A stretch of 64,000 bases of DNA from Oceanithermus profundus DSM 14977 (GCF_000183745.1 NC_014761.1:1178001-1242000); one strand, 5' to 3'. Positions 51,596 through 60,726 are shown, counted from the stretch's first letter. Numbers and translations are program-made. The notes: generated from the sequence alone by a model not told the origin.

Positions 51596-52440
51596 AACAA
51601 CCACCCCTCCTCCTGCAACCTCGCGAGCAGGGCTTCGGCTTCGGGCCAGAGCGGACTCGTCTCGGGCAGCGGGGCGCGCGGGACGCCGGCGGGCAGCCCC
51701 AGATGGCGCAACATCTGCTTGAGCAGCACGACGCCGCCCCGCCCGACGAGCGCCGCGGTCTCGTAGGCCAGGCCGGCCAGGCGCGCGTCTGCGCGGCCCG
51801 CGCGGGCGTCCGAGAAGACGCGGGCGAAGAGGCGCGGGGCCAGGTTGCCAACGGCCAGGATCGCCCCCTCGGCGCCGCTCGCGGCCGCGGCGGGAAGCGT
51901 AGTGCCGCTTCCGGTGAAGACCCGCAACCCGGGGGCGAAGCGCCGGTAGTGCTCGAGCCGCGCCATCTCGCCGCTCGAGTCCTTGATGCCATTGATGCGC
52001 GGATGCCGGGCCAGCTCGACGACGACCTCGACCGGGAAGCTCATCTTGGTGAAGACGGGGACGTGGTAGAGCCAGACCTCGCCCAGCTCGGCCAGCCCCT
52101 CGAAGTAGACCTGGAAGGCGCGGGGGTCCAGGGCGCGGTCGAAAAAGCGCGGCGGCATGGCCAGCAGGCGCTCCGCCCCCTGCGCCACGGCCGCCTCGGC
52201 GTGGCGGCGCGCCAGCGCCAGCGACTCGTCGCCGATCCCGACCCAGACAGGGCCCGGGGCGCGCACGCCCGCGAGCAGTGCCGCGCGCTCGTCGGGCGCG
52301 AGGGTGACCGCTTCGCCGGTGGAGCCCAGTAGCAGGAAGCCGTCCACCTGGGGCGCCAGGCGGTCGATCAGGGCCTGCAGGGCGCCGGCGTCGGGGCGTC
52401 CGGCGGTGTCGAAAGGCGTGATCAAGGCGGGAACGATCAC
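51592..52440 (-). CDS. DapA/N-acetylneuraminate lyase-family aldolase
   Basis: 282 aa. The barrel starts with PALITPFDTAGRPD and has GSTGEAVTLAPDER (phosphate/carboxylate loop), YHVPVFTKMSF (Tyr near catalytic) and the Schiff-base Lys in INGIKDSSG. It acts on pyruvate or a related keto acid. Genuine dihydrodipicolinate synthase is one option, but with membrane/lipoprotein neighbours a sugar-acid aldolase is equally possible. GTG overlaps the upstream TGA. Confidence 0.85.
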   Translation of the reverse strand: MIVPALITPFDTAGRPDAGALQALIDRLAPQVDGFLLLGSTGEAVTLAPDERAALLAGVRAPGPVWVGIGDESLALARRHAEAAVAQGAERLLAMPPRFFDRALDPRAFQVYFEGLAELGEVWLYHVPVFTKMSFPVEVVVELARHPRINGIKDSSGEMARLEHYRRFAPGLRVFTGSGTTLPAAAASGAEGAILAVGNLAPRLFARVFSDARAGRADARLAGLAYETAALVGRGGVVLLKQMLRHLGLPAGVPRAPLPETSPLWPEAEALLARLQEEGWLL

Positions 52441-54437
52441 CGGTGCACCTCCCCGTACCAGAGCACCAGGTGGGGCAGGTAGGCCGCGGCCAACCAGAGC
52501 CCGCCGCCCGCCGGATCGCCCAGGATCCAGCGCACCGCCCCGTAGGCGGCCGCAAGCAGCAGCACCACGCCCCAGCCCTTGCCGAAGCTCGTGCTGCCGG
52601 GGACGAGCAGTTCGAACCCCCGGGCCAAGGTTCCGGCGGCGCGGACGGCGCCGCGGGGACGCGGCAGGAGCAGGACCCAAAGGTGCAGCAAGGCCCAGAC
52701 CGCCAGGGCGACGAGCAGGGCCCAGGCGGCCCCCGCGGACCAGCCCAGCGCCTCGAGGCTGCGCGTGGGCTGAACGCCCAGCTGGCGCACGCTGCCGATC
52801 AGGTAGGCCCGGCAGAGGTCGCGGGCGCGGGGCGTGCCCAGGCGCTCCACCCCGGCCGCGCGGTAGGCCTCCGACCAGGCGTCTTCCCCCAGGCCCAGGG
52901 CCGCCCGTACCGGCGGGTAGACGGCCTCGGCACGGTACGCCGCGAGCAACGCCTGAGGGTCCCCGGTGAGTCGGTAGCGCAGCGCCTCGACGAAGGCGAG
53001 CGGCGCCGCCCCCTCGAATGCGCGCGAATCCGCAGGACCGCCGGGAAGCCCGGCGTAGGCGCGCAACGCCGCCCGCTCCGGACCGGCGGGCCAGGTCTCG
53101 AAGCTCGCGCCCACCAGGGTGGCGCGGTCGAGCGGCGGCCGCGCCGCTTCGGCCTCGAAACCGCGCACGCCGCCCCAAAGCCACAGGACCGCCACCGCGG
53201 CGAAGAAGAGCAGCGCCGCCAGCAGGCGCTCGCCCCAGCCGGCGTGCGCGAAGAGCAGGTAGCGGAAACGGCGGAGCGGGTTGCGCACCCAGCTGCCCCA
53301 GACCCCGCCCCAGTCGGCGAGGCTGCGGCGCTGCGCGGGCAGGTAGCGCACGCCCAGCACCAGGACCAGGGCCAGGTAGGCGAGCACCAGGGTGGCCAGG
53401 GCCCGCTCGAGCCCGTCGGCCCTGAGGACCGGAAGCTGCGCCTCGGCCTGCCGCGCCAGGGTGCGCAGGCGCAGCGCGGCGACGGGATCGCCGGCGGCCT
53501 CGAAGCGGTCCGCCTGCTCGGCGAAAAAGGCCGCCGCGCCCGGATGCAACGGCGCGTAGCGCAGCAGCGCCTCGACCAGCCGGCGGGCGGTCGCCTCGTC
53601 GGCGCGTCGCGCGGCCGCCTGCCAGCGGTCGCTCCAGGCCCGCGCCCCCTCGCCCCAGACGAGTTCCGGGCGGTGGCCCCGCCGCAGCAGGTCGCGGCCC
53701 CAGGCGGCGAGGTCCCGGTCGTCCAACAGGGCCGGGTCCTCGGCCAGGTAGGACCAGTAGGGGCGGTAGCCCCCGGGGCCCGCCGGGAGCCGTGCGGCGA
53801 CGCCTTGGTCCCGCCAGAACTGCGCGAGGACGTGCAGGGGCTCGAGCGTGGACCAGGCCCCCGCGTAGGGCCGGGCGGGGGGCAGCCCCGCCAGCGGCCA
53901 GACGCCGCCCCCTTGCAGCGCCACCTCGGGCCCCTCCCGCAGGTCTTCCACGGGAAGGTGCGGGTAGAAGGCGTAGAGCGGCCCGCGTTCGCCGCCGCGA
54001 GGAAAGGCGAGCACCAGCGGCGCGCCGCGCTGGGCCAGGTAGACCGCGTCGGGCGTCTCCAACGGAGCGAGCCAGTCGCCCGGGGGCAGCGGCCACAGCC
54101 GCGGGCCGATCCGTAACCCGTCGGCCTCCAGGGCCACCGGCGGCGGGGGCGGGGCGACCTCCAGCTCGGCGCGGTACTTCGCCCCCGGCGCGAAGAGGGT
54201 GAGGACGTACCGACCCGGCGCATCCGGCGTCCAGGCGAGCCGACCGCCGTTCTCGGTGGTGACCAGGGTGACCACCTCGGTGCCGCCGGGCCCGGCGATC
54301 TCGATGGGGTAGGCCCCGGGCTCGAGCCCCCGGGCGGCGAGCTCGACCGGGCGGCCGGCCACGGCGCCCTCGGGGAGGACGAGGCCCTGGGCCAGGGCCG
54401 CGGCGAACAACCATCCTAGAATCCAAAAGCGTCGCAT
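52437..54437 (-). CDS. Large membrane protein with N-terminal extracytoplasmic domain
   Basis: 666 aa. A signal peptide (WILGWLFAAALAQG) leads to a beta-sandwich-like region (about 20-95, GLEPGAYPIEIAG, PGRYVLTLFAPG), a Trp/Pro-rich middle and a helical, TPR-like section (about 255-335). Membrane segments follow at about 345, 400, 560 and 625-650. No catalytic motif. Unrecognised. CAGAAT, a one-base variant of the leaderless box, lies 6 bases before the ATG. First gene of the operon. Confidence 0.72.
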   Translation of the reverse strand: MRRFWILGWLFAAALAQGLVLPEGAVAGRPVELAARGLEPGAYPIEIAGPGGTEVVTLVTTENGGRLAWTPDAPGRYVLTLFAPGAKYRAELEVAPPPPPVALEADGLRIGPRLWPLPPGDWLAPLETPDAVYLAQRGAPLVLAFPRGGERGPLYAFYPHLPVEDLREGPEVALQGGGVWPLAGLPPARPYAGAWSTLEPLHVLAQFWRDQGVAARLPAGPGGYRPYWSYLAEDPALLDDRDLAAWGRDLLRRGHRPELVWGEGARAWSDRWQAAARRADEATARRLVEALLRYAPLHPGAAAFFAEQADRFEAAGDPVAALRLRTLARQAEAQLPVLRADGLERALATLVLAYLALVLVLGVRYLPAQRRSLADWGGVWGSWVRNPLRRFRYLLFAHAGWGERLLAALLFFAAVAVLWLWGGVRGFEAEAARPPLDRATLVGASFETWPAGPERAALRAYAGLPGGPADSRAFEGAAPLAFVEALRYRLTGDPQALLAAYRAEAVYPPVRAALGLGEDAWSEAYRAAGVERLGTPRARDLCRAYLIGSVRQLGVQPTRSLEALGWSAGAAWALLVALAVWALLHLWVLLLPRPRGAVRAAGTLARGFELLVPGSTSFGKGWGVVLLLAAAYGAVRWILGDPAGGGLWLAAAYLPHLVLWYGEVHR

Positions 54438-54478
54438 GCTCCCATTCTGCCACGCCGCCGTCGCCCTAGAATGGGGCC

Positions 54479-55141
54479 ATGGGACTCCTCGACATGATCG
54501 GGCCGGTGATGGTGGGTCCGTCGTCCAGCCACACCGCGGGCGCCGCCCGCCTCGCCTGGCTGGCGCGGCGGCTGATGGACGCCCCCCCTCGGCGGGTGCG
54601 CTTCGGCCTGCACGGCAGCTTCGCCAAGACCGGGAAGGGGCACGGCACCCACCTGGCGCTCGCCGGGGGGATGCTGGGCTTCGCGCCCGACGACCCCCGC
54701 ATCAAGGACGCGCTCGAACGGGCCGCCGACGCCGGCATGGCGGTCGAGTTCGAAGCCGTGGAGCTCGGCGACGTGCACCCCAACACCGTGCGGATCGTCA
54801 TGGAAAACGCCGAAGAACGCCACGAGGTGCTGGGCAGCTCGATCGGCGGCGGTTCGGTGCGGATCTGGAAGGTGGACGGCCTGGACGCCTACCTGAGCGG
54901 CGAGGGGCCCGCGCTGCTCGTGCGCCACGTCGACACCCCCGGCGTGATCGCGCGGGTGGCGCGCGTGCTCGCCGACGACGAGATCAACATCGCCCGCATC
55001 GTCTCCGGCCGCGACCGCAAGGGCGGCGAGGCCCTGATGAGCCTGGAGACCGACCACCCGCTCAGCGACGTCGCGCTCGCCTACCTGGCGCACCTCTCCT
55101 ACGTGCACTGGGTCAAAGCGCTGCCGCCGCTCGCGGGCTGA
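54479..55141 (+). CDS. sdaAB: L-serine dehydratase, iron-sulfur-dependent, beta subunit
   Basis: 220 aa. DMIGPVMVGPSSSHTAGAARLA is the signature of the beta chain; GSSIGGGSVRI follows, then an ACT domain (about 145-215, HVDTPGVIARVARVLADDEINI). With the alpha chain (Fe4S4-binding) it turns serine to pyruvate and ammonia. The alpha gene, adjacent in most two-subunit systems, is not in the window. TAGAAT (54467-54472) is 6 bases before the ATG. Confidence 0.93.
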   Translation: MGLLDMIGPVMVGPSSSHTAGAARLAWLARRLMDAPPRRVRFGLHGSFAKTGKGHGTHLALAGGMLGFAPDDPRIKDALERAADAGMAVEFEAVELGDVHPNTVRIVMENAEERHEVLGSSIGGGSVRIWKVDGLDAYLSGEGPALLVRHVDTPGVIARVARVLADDEINIARIVSGRDRKGGEALMSLETDHPLSDVALAYLAHLSYVHWVKALPPLAG

Positions 55142-55151
55142 GGGTGGTTTC

Positions 55152-55188
55152 GTTTACGTTTGACTAAACGTAGTAAACAAATTAGGCT
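55152..55188 (+). promoter_or_regulatory. Promoter/operator of the export operon
   Basis: TTGACT (55160-55165), a 17-base spacer and TAGGCT (55183-55188), then 6 bases to ATG 55195: a complete -35/-10 leaderless promoter. Two nested inverted repeats overlap the -35: GTTTAC/GTAAAC (55152-55157, 55173-55178) and ACGTTT-GACT-AAACGT (55156-55171). They fit an operator for the regulator encoded next. Confidence 0.7.
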
Positions 55189-55194
55189 GAGGGC

Positions 55195-55662
55195 ATGAAC
55201 GCAGACGATGCGGCCCGCCGGCAGCTCGCCGAGCAGATGGGGCTGGCGTTCGAGGCCTTCGGGACGCCGCGGATGGCGGGCCGGGTGCTGGGCTGGATGC
55301 TGCTCACCGAGGAAGAGGAGGTCGCCCTCGAGGCGCTGGCGCGCGACCTGGGCGTGAGCAAGGCCTCGGTCAGCCACGCCACCCGGCTGCTCGAGCAGAT
55401 GGGCGTTCTCAGGCGCGTCGCGCGGCCGGGCACCCGCCAGGCCTTCTTCGCGCTCGCCGAGGACCCCTGGACCGCGATGCTGGCGGTGGAGGAGCGGGTG
55501 AGCCGCGGCTTCGCCCGCTTCGCCCGCGAGGCCCGCGCCGCACTCGCGCCGAACCCGCGGCGGGACGCGCGCCTCGCCGAAATGGAAGAGGCCTTCGCGC
55601 TCTACCTCGAGCTCCTGGCCGCCTTCACCCGGCGCTGGAAGGCCCGGAAGGAGGCGTCGTGA
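55195..55662 (+). CDS. GbsR/MarR-type transcriptional regulator
   Basis: 155 aa. Winged helix with FGTPRMAGRVLGWMLLTEEEEVALEALARDLGVSKASVSHATRLLEQMGVLRRV; the phrase G-x-P-R-x-x-G-R-x-x-G is typical of the GbsR family. The C-terminal helices (about 95-150) would dimerise. It heads the operon of a Lol/Mac-like exporter and probably represses it through the palindromes upstream. Confidence 0.88.
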   Translation: MNADDAARRQLAEQMGLAFEAFGTPRMAGRVLGWMLLTEEEEVALEALARDLGVSKASVSHATRLLEQMGVLRRVARPGTRQAFFALAEDPWTAMLAVEERVSRGFARFAREARAALAPNPRRDARLAEMEEAFALYLELLAAFTRRWKARKEAS

Positions 55663-56888
55663 GGGGCGCCCGCTTCGGCGTGATCGTCCGCCTCGCTTGG
55701 CGCAACATCTGGCGCCACCGCCAGCGCACCTACCTGCTGGCCGCGGTGGTGGCCTACGCCTCGGTGGCGACGATCTTCTACTGGAGCATGATCGACGGCT
55801 ACAAGCTCTCGGTGCTCGAGGCCCACGCCCGCTACGTCATGGCCCCGGTCACCGTCGCTCGGGCGGCCTGGTTCGACGACCCCGACCCCGAGAACGGCCT
55901 GCGCGACCTGGGGCCGCTGGAGGAGGCGCTCGCGCGCGCCGGTTCCCCGCGCTACGCGCCGCGGCTGCAGTTCGCCGGGCTGCTGACCTCGCCTTACGTA
56001 TCGGAAGGCGCGTTCCTGCTGGGGGTGGATCCGGCCGCGGAGCCGGCGGTCTCCCGCGTGCCCGGCAAGGTGGGCGAAGGGCGCTGGCTCGAGGCCCCCG
56101 GAGAGGTGGTGCTGGGGTACAAGCTGGCCGAGCGCCTCGACGTGCGGCTGGGCGAACGGCTGGTGGTCAGCACCGCGGCCCTGGCGGGGCCGCAGTCGCT
56201 GGGGCTCAAGGTCGTGGGGCTGGTCCGCGCCCGGGTCTCGAGCGTGGACCGCTCGGGCGTCTACCTGCACCTGGACGACGCCCGCCAGCTGACCGGCCTC
56301 CCCGGGGTCACCCACCTGGCCGTGGACGCCCCGCTGGGAAAGGAGGAGGACGTGGCCCGGCGCGTGGCCGCGCGGCTGCCCGAGGGGCTGACCGCCCACC
56401 CCGTGTGGGACCTGGTCGGCCCGATCAAGACCGACGTCGAGGCGGGCAAGAAGCTGTCGCTGCCCATCGGCCTGCTGCTCGCGCTCTTCGCCGCCCTGGC
56501 GGTCACGAGCACGCTGATCGTGAGCGTGCTCGAACGCACCCGCGAGTTCGGCGTGGTGCTGGCGCTGGGCATGGACAACCCCAAGCTTGGCTGGATGATC
56601 GTGCTTGAGGCCGCCTTCGCCACCGCGGTCGGCTGGCTGCTCGGACTGCTGCTCGGCTACGCCTTGATTTACTACACCGGCACCCACAACGTCCTCGGGC
56701 CCTTCTTCCAGCTTTCCGGCGAGGTCTGGAGCGAGGCGGGCCTGACCGAGGAGTTCTACACCCACCTCTCGCCCGTCTACGCCCTCTACTCCCTCATCAC
56801 CGTGGTGGTTTCGGCGCTGAGCGCCTTCCTCTTCCCCGCCCTGCGCGCGCGCAGATTGCACCCTTCGGAGGCCCTGCGATGGGACTGA
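55659..56888 (+). CDS. ABC transporter permease, FtsX/LolC-type (1)
   Basis: 409 aa. One N-terminal helix (RTYLLAAVVAYASVATIFYWSM), a large extracytoplasmic domain (about 60-260) and three C-terminal helices with SVLERTREFGVVLALGM, the coupling motif of MacB/LolC permeases. It overlaps the regulator (ATGA-like) and the next gene. The carried substrate is probably a lipoprotein or lipid. Confidence 0.9.
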   Translation: MRGARFGVIVRLAWRNIWRHRQRTYLLAAVVAYASVATIFYWSMIDGYKLSVLEAHARYVMAPVTVARAAWFDDPDPENGLRDLGPLEEALARAGSPRYAPRLQFAGLLTSPYVSEGAFLLGVDPAAEPAVSRVPGKVGEGRWLEAPGEVVLGYKLAERLDVRLGERLVVSTAALAGPQSLGLKVVGLVRARVSSVDRSGVYLHLDDARQLTGLPGVTHLAVDAPLGKEEDVARRVAARLPEGLTAHPVWDLVGPIKTDVEAGKKLSLPIGLLLALFAALAVTSTLIVSVLERTREFGVVLALGMDNPKLGWMIVLEAAFATAVGWLLGLLLGYALIYYTGTHNVLGPFFQLSGEVWSEAGLTEEFYTHLSPVYALYSLITVVVSALSAFLFPALRARRLHPSEALRWD

Positions 56889-57637
56889 ACCGCAAGACGA
56901 TCCGGCTCGTCACGTCCGGGCTGCTGCTGCTCGCGGCCCCGGCCCTGGCCCAATCCCCCGACCCGAAGGCCCTGCTGCACGAAGCGGTGAACCAGCTCCG
57001 CGGACCCGCGATGGTGGCCACCTACACGCTGGCCGTGGAGCGGCCCGGCCGCAGCAAGCGCTACGTGCTGCGCGTCTACACCGACGGCGACCGCCGGGCG
57101 TTGATCCAGGTGATCGAGCCCAAGCGCGAAGCCGGGCAGGCCTTCCTGATGCTCGGCGAGGACATCTGGATCTACAACCCGCGGCTGGGGCGGGTCCTGC
57201 GCCTGCCCCCCAGCGGCCGCAACGACCGTTTCCTGGGCTCCGACGTCAGCTACGCCGACCTCTCGGGCCGCGACCTCGAGGACTACTACGAGGTGCGCCT
57301 CGAGCCCGCCGCGGAAGCGGACCGGCTGACCCTGGTGCTCACGCCCAAGCCGCGGGCCCCGACCCCCTGGGGCCGGGTCGTCCTCCAGATCGAAGCCGCC
57401 ACCAAGCTTCCGCGGCGAATCGTCTACTACGACCAGCGGGGCCAGCCGGTGAAGGAGATCGAGATGCGCAAGGTCGCGCGCATCGCCGAAGGCCGCTACC
57501 TGGTGACCGACACCCTCGTGATTGACCGGGTACGGGAAGGGTACCGCACCGTCTTCGAGGTCTCGGACTGGCGGATCGGGACGGTGCCCGACCGCTGCTT
57601 CGCGCCCACGGCGCTCAAGCGGGGGTGCGAGCGCTGA
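56879..57637 (+). CDS. LolA-like outer-membrane lipoprotein-sorting protein
   Basis: 252 aa. A signal peptide (LVTSGLLLLAAPALA) precedes a half-barrel like LolA/DUF4292: MVATYTLAVERPGRSKRYVLRVYTDGDRRALIQVIEP, MLGEDIWIYNPRLGRVLRLPP, GSDVSYADLSGRDLEDYYEV. In this subfamily the protein is encoded inside ABC permease operons. It may pick up a lipid or lipoprotein from the permeases and carry it across the periplasm. Confidence 0.88.
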   Translation: MGLNRKTIRLVTSGLLLLAAPALAQSPDPKALLHEAVNQLRGPAMVATYTLAVERPGRSKRYVLRVYTDGDRRALIQVIEPKREAGQAFLMLGEDIWIYNPRLGRVLRLPPSGRNDRFLGSDVSYADLSGRDLEDYYEVRLEPAAEADRLTLVLTPKPRAPTPWGRVVLQIEAATKLPRRIVYYDQRGQPVKEIEMRKVARIAEGRYLVTDTLVIDRVREGYRTVFEVSDWRIGTVPDRCFAPTALKRGCER

Positions 57638-58866
57638 TGTGGACCCTGGCCTGGAAGAACGTCTGGCGGGGCCGCGGACGCAGCCTGGTGACCGCGGGCG
57701 CGGTGGCCGCGGTCGTGGCCCTGATGCTCGTCATGTACGGCTTCAGCGGGGCCACCCTGAACGGCATGTTCCAAAACCTCACCCGAACCACCGGGCACCT
57801 GGTGCTGCGCGTGAGGAACGCCGACCAGGTGCGCGAGTTCGACCTGAGCCTGGTGCGGGGGGTGCCCGAGCTCAAGGCCGCCATCGAACGCGCGCTGCCC
57901 GAGGCGGACGTGGAGGCGGTGCTCGAGGTCCCCGCGCTGCTCGCCGGCGCCAGCCGTTCGCGCGGAGTGGTGCTCATGGGGCTGGAGCCGGACGGCCATC
58001 TGATGAAGGAGCTGGCGGACAAGTACCGGGTGCGGGGCGCCCCCCCGGCGGACGGCGACGAGTGGAGCGCGGCGCTGGGGCTGGCGCTCGCGAAGGCGCT
58101 TCAGGTCGACGTGGGGGACCCCGTCTACGCCTTCGCGCCGGGCACCGACGGCCTCGGGGCCGCGGCCTTCACCGTCTCCGCCGTCCTCGACCTGCCCGAA
58201 AGCACGATGGAGGCCCGGACCGCGGTGCTCACGCTGCAGGCCGCCCAGGAGCTCGCCGCCCCCGACGCCGCCAGCCGCATCGTCGTCTTCCTGCCCGAAC
58301 TCAAGAGCCTGGAACAGTCCGGGGTCCTCGAGGCGGCGCGGCGCAAGCTGCAGCCCCTCGTCCCGCCCGGCTACGAGGTGCTGACCTGGAGGGAGGCGCA
58401 GCCCGCGCTCGCGGCCATCCTCGACATGATCAAGCCGATGCTGCTCATCTACGCGGTCATCTTCTTCGTGCTCGCGGGGCTGCTCGTGGTCAACACCGTC
58501 TACCTGGGTCTGGTCGAACGCATCCGCGAGTTCGGCGTGATCATCGCGCTGGGTGCGGACCGCTGGCGGATCATGCGCCTGGTCGTCCTCGAAAGCCTGC
58601 TGCTGGTGACGAGCGGCGCCGCCGTCGGCGGCGTCCTGGGAGGGCTCGCGGTCTGGCGGCTCGCCCAGGGGTTCAGCCTCCCGGGGACGCTCGCTCAGCA
58701 GTACGCCGAGTTCGGGCTGCCGGTCGTCATGTACGCCAGCATCACCCCGGGGCAGGTGGTGCAGGTCTTCGCCTTCGCCGTCCTCACGGCGATCGCCAGC
58801 GCCCTGTGGCCGGCCTGGCTGGCCGGACGGCTCGAGCCCGTGGAGGCGATGCGCCATGTCGCTTAG
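57637..58866 (+). CDS. ABC transporter permease, FtsX/LolC-type (2)
   Basis: 409 aa. ATG overlaps the preceding TGA (TGATG). Same layout as permease 1: N-terminal WKNVWRGRGRSLVTAGAVAAVVALMLVMYGFS, large soluble loop, then LVERIREFGVIIALGADRWRIMRLVVLES and two final helices. The two permeases presumably form a heterodimer. Confidence 0.92.
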   Translation: MWTLAWKNVWRGRGRSLVTAGAVAAVVALMLVMYGFSGATLNGMFQNLTRTTGHLVLRVRNADQVREFDLSLVRGVPELKAAIERALPEADVEAVLEVPALLAGASRSRGVVLMGLEPDGHLMKELADKYRVRGAPPADGDEWSAALGLALAKALQVDVGDPVYAFAPGTDGLGAAAFTVSAVLDLPESTMEARTAVLTLQAAQELAAPDAASRIVVFLPELKSLEQSGVLEAARRKLQPLVPPGYEVLTWREAQPALAAILDMIKPMLLIYAVIFFVLAGLLVVNTVYLGLVERIREFGVIIALGADRWRIMRLVVLESLLLVTSGAAVGGVLGGLAVWRLAQGFSLPGTLAQQYAEFGLPVVMYASITPGQVVQVFAFAVLTAIASALWPAWLAGRLEPVEAMRHVA

Positions 58867-58878
58867 GGAGGACCGAGG

Positions 58879-59568
58879 ATGCAAGCACTCGTAGAAGCCA
58901 GGAACCTGCACAAAGTCTACAAGGCCGACGGCGTGGAAACCCCGGCCCTGCGTGGCGTGGACTTCAGCGCCCGCGCCGGGGAGTTCACGGCGATCGCCGG
59001 CCCTTCGGGTTCGGGCAAGAGCACCCTGCTGCACCTGCTCGGCGGCCTCGACCTGCCGACCGAGGGCGAGGTCTGGCTGGACGGGGAGCGCCTGGACGAG
59101 AAGGACGCGGTGGCCCGCGCGCGGCTGCGGCTGTGGAAGGTGGGCTTCGTCTTCCAGGCCTACAACCTCATCCCCGTGCTCACGGCGCTCGAGAATGCCG
59201 CCTTCGTGCTCGAGCTGCGGGGGCTGCCCGCGCGCGAACGCGCCGAACGGGCCCGCGCGGCGCTGGCCGAGCTGGAGATGGACGGCTTCGCCGACCGCAA
59301 ACCCAACCAGCTCTCCGGCGGCCAGCAGCAGCGGGTCGCGGTCGCGCGGGCGCTGGCCGCGGAACCGGCCGTCATCTTCGCCGACGAGCCGACGGCCAAC
59401 CTGGACTCCAAGACGGGCCTGGCGTTGATCGAGTACATGAAGCGGCTCAACCGCGAGAAGGGCGTGACCTTCATCTTCTCCACCCACGACCCGCGCCTGC
59501 TCGAGCACGTGCGGCGGGTCGTGCACCTGGAAGACGGCCGCATCGTGCACGAGGAGGAGCGCGGCTAG
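58879..59568 (+). CDS. ABC transporter ATP-binding protein, LolD/MacB-type
   Basis: 229 aa. Walker A GPSGSGKST, Q-loop VFQAYNLIPVLTALENAAF, signature LSGGQQQRVAVARAL, Walker B VIFADEPTANLDSKTG and switch His in STHDPRLLEHVRRV. Energises the two permeases. Confidence 0.95.
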   Translation: MQALVEARNLHKVYKADGVETPALRGVDFSARAGEFTAIAGPSGSGKSTLLHLLGGLDLPTEGEVWLDGERLDEKDAVARARLRLWKVGFVFQAYNLIPVLTALENAAFVLELRGLPARERAERARAALAELEMDGFADRKPNQLSGGQQQRVAVARALAAEPAVIFADEPTANLDSKTGLALIEYMKRLNREKGVTFIFSTHDPRLLEHVRRVVHLEDGRIVHEEERG

Positions 59569-60476
59569 TGCGCACGGCGGCGCTGCTCCCCTGGCTGCTG
59601 GGCCTGGCGCTGGCGCTGGAGACGAGCGGCTCCCTCGAGGTGCGCCTCGAAGGGCGGTACGCCCGCGGGACCTTCGCCCTCGAGCCCGTTTACGCCGGTT
59701 CGCTGCTGGCCTCGGAGGCCTGGGGCGGAGGGCTCGTGGAGGCGGCGCTCTACCCGCGCTGGAACCTCGCGACCCAAACCTTCGACGCCGGGATCTCGAA
59801 ACTCGAGCTCAGCTTCGCGGGGCCGGGCTACGCCCTTGGGGCCGGGGCCAGCCCCGAGCCCACGGCCGTCCTGCGGCTGCTTCCCGTCTATCCGCTCGCG
59901 CCGCCCCGCCCGGACCACGCCCCCGGCCTCTGGGGCGGCTGGCTGGAGTTCTACCCCGACCCCTTTACACGGCTGCGGCTGGCCCTGCGCCGCGTTCAGG
60001 ACCGCCCCCTCGGCCTCCTCCGCGCGGACGGCAGGCTGGCCGGCGTGGACTACCAGCTGGCCGCGGTCTACGGCCCCGAGCCAGCGCCGGCCGCGCTGGG
60101 GGCGGGGGCGACGGCGCGCCTGGGCCCCTGGGTGGTCTACGGGGAGGGCTGGCGCGACCTGCGCGCGGCCGACCCCTGGCGCGGCGGCGTGGGGGCGAGC
60201 CGCTACCTTGGGGACGGCCTCTTCACCGCCGAGGCGGCCTACAGCGGCGGCTGGCAAATCGCGGTCGCCTACGGCCGGCAGGCCGGCGACGACTGGGCCG
60301 TGGACGCGCTGGCGCGGCTGAACGCGGACGGGGACGGCGTGCGCTCGGCGGGCGCGTTCCTGCGCTTGAGCCGCTTCGGCGACGAAGGCGACGTGCTGCT
60401 GGGCCTAGGCCTCGGCTACGACGCCGCCGCGGGCGTGGTCTGGCTGCCCAGCCTGGCGACCCGGGTCTACTTCTGA
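59568..60476 (+). CDS. Secreted beta-rich protein, possible outer-membrane barrel of the export system
   Basis: 302 aa from GTG 59568, which overlaps the ATPase stop (TAGTG). Signal peptide LLPWLLGLALALE. The mature part alternates aromatic/Gly strands (GGGLVEAALYPRWNL, WLEFYPDPFTRLRLAL, AEAAYSGGWQIAVAYGRQ) and ends in Tyr-Phe (TRVYF), as beta-barrels do. It could be an outer-membrane receiver. Inferred, no family match. Confidence 0.7.
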   Translation: MRTAALLPWLLGLALALETSGSLEVRLEGRYARGTFALEPVYAGSLLASEAWGGGLVEAALYPRWNLATQTFDAGISKLELSFAGPGYALGAGASPEPTAVLRLLPVYPLAPPRPDHAPGLWGGWLEFYPDPFTRLRLALRRVQDRPLGLLRADGRLAGVDYQLAAVYGPEPAPAALGAGATARLGPWVVYGEGWRDLRAADPWRGGVGASRYLGDGLFTAEAAYSGGWQIAVAYGRQAGDDWAVDALARLNADGDGVRSAGAFLRLSRFGDEGDVLLGLGLGYDAAAGVVWLPSLATRVYF

Positions 60477-60482
60477 ACCCCG

Positions 60483-60535
60483 CCGACCCAAAACACAAAG
60501 CGCCGCGAACGGCGGCACCGTCGCGGCCAGAAAAG
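60483..60535 (-). terminator. Terminator of the tRNA operon
   Basis: Read on the minus strand after tRNA-Arg: CCGCGACGG and CCGTTCGCGG form an imperfect stem, followed by CGCTTTGTGTTTT. The U-tract is imperfect. Confidence 0.5.
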
Positions 60536-60611
60536 TGGCGCGCCCGGGAGGATTCGAACCCCCGACCTACCGCTTAGAAGGCGGCTGCTCTGTCCCCTGA
60601 GCTACGGGCGC
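60536..60611 (-). tRNA. tRNA-Arg (anticodon TCT)
   Basis: GCGCCCG/CGGGCGC acceptor, discriminator G, encoded CCA. Anticodon loop CTTCTAA gives UCU. T-arm GGGGGTTCGAATCCTCC. 76 nt. Confidence 0.97.
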
Positions 60612-60646
60612 ATGCGAGGCGGGGGCGGCCACGGGCCACCCCCTTC

Positions 60647-60722
60647 TGGAGCGGGAGACGGGACTCGAACCCGCGACCCTCGGCTTGGAAGGCCGATGCT
60701 CTACCAACTGAGCTACTCCCGC
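60647..60722 (-). tRNA. tRNA-Gly (anticodon TCC)
   Basis: GCGGGAG/CTCCCGC acceptor, discriminator T, encoded CCA. Anticodon loop CTTCCAA gives UCC. D-arm AGCTCAGTTGGTAGAGC. 76 nt. A 35-base spacer separates it from tRNA-Arg. Confidence 0.97.
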
Positions 60723-60726
60723 AAGC

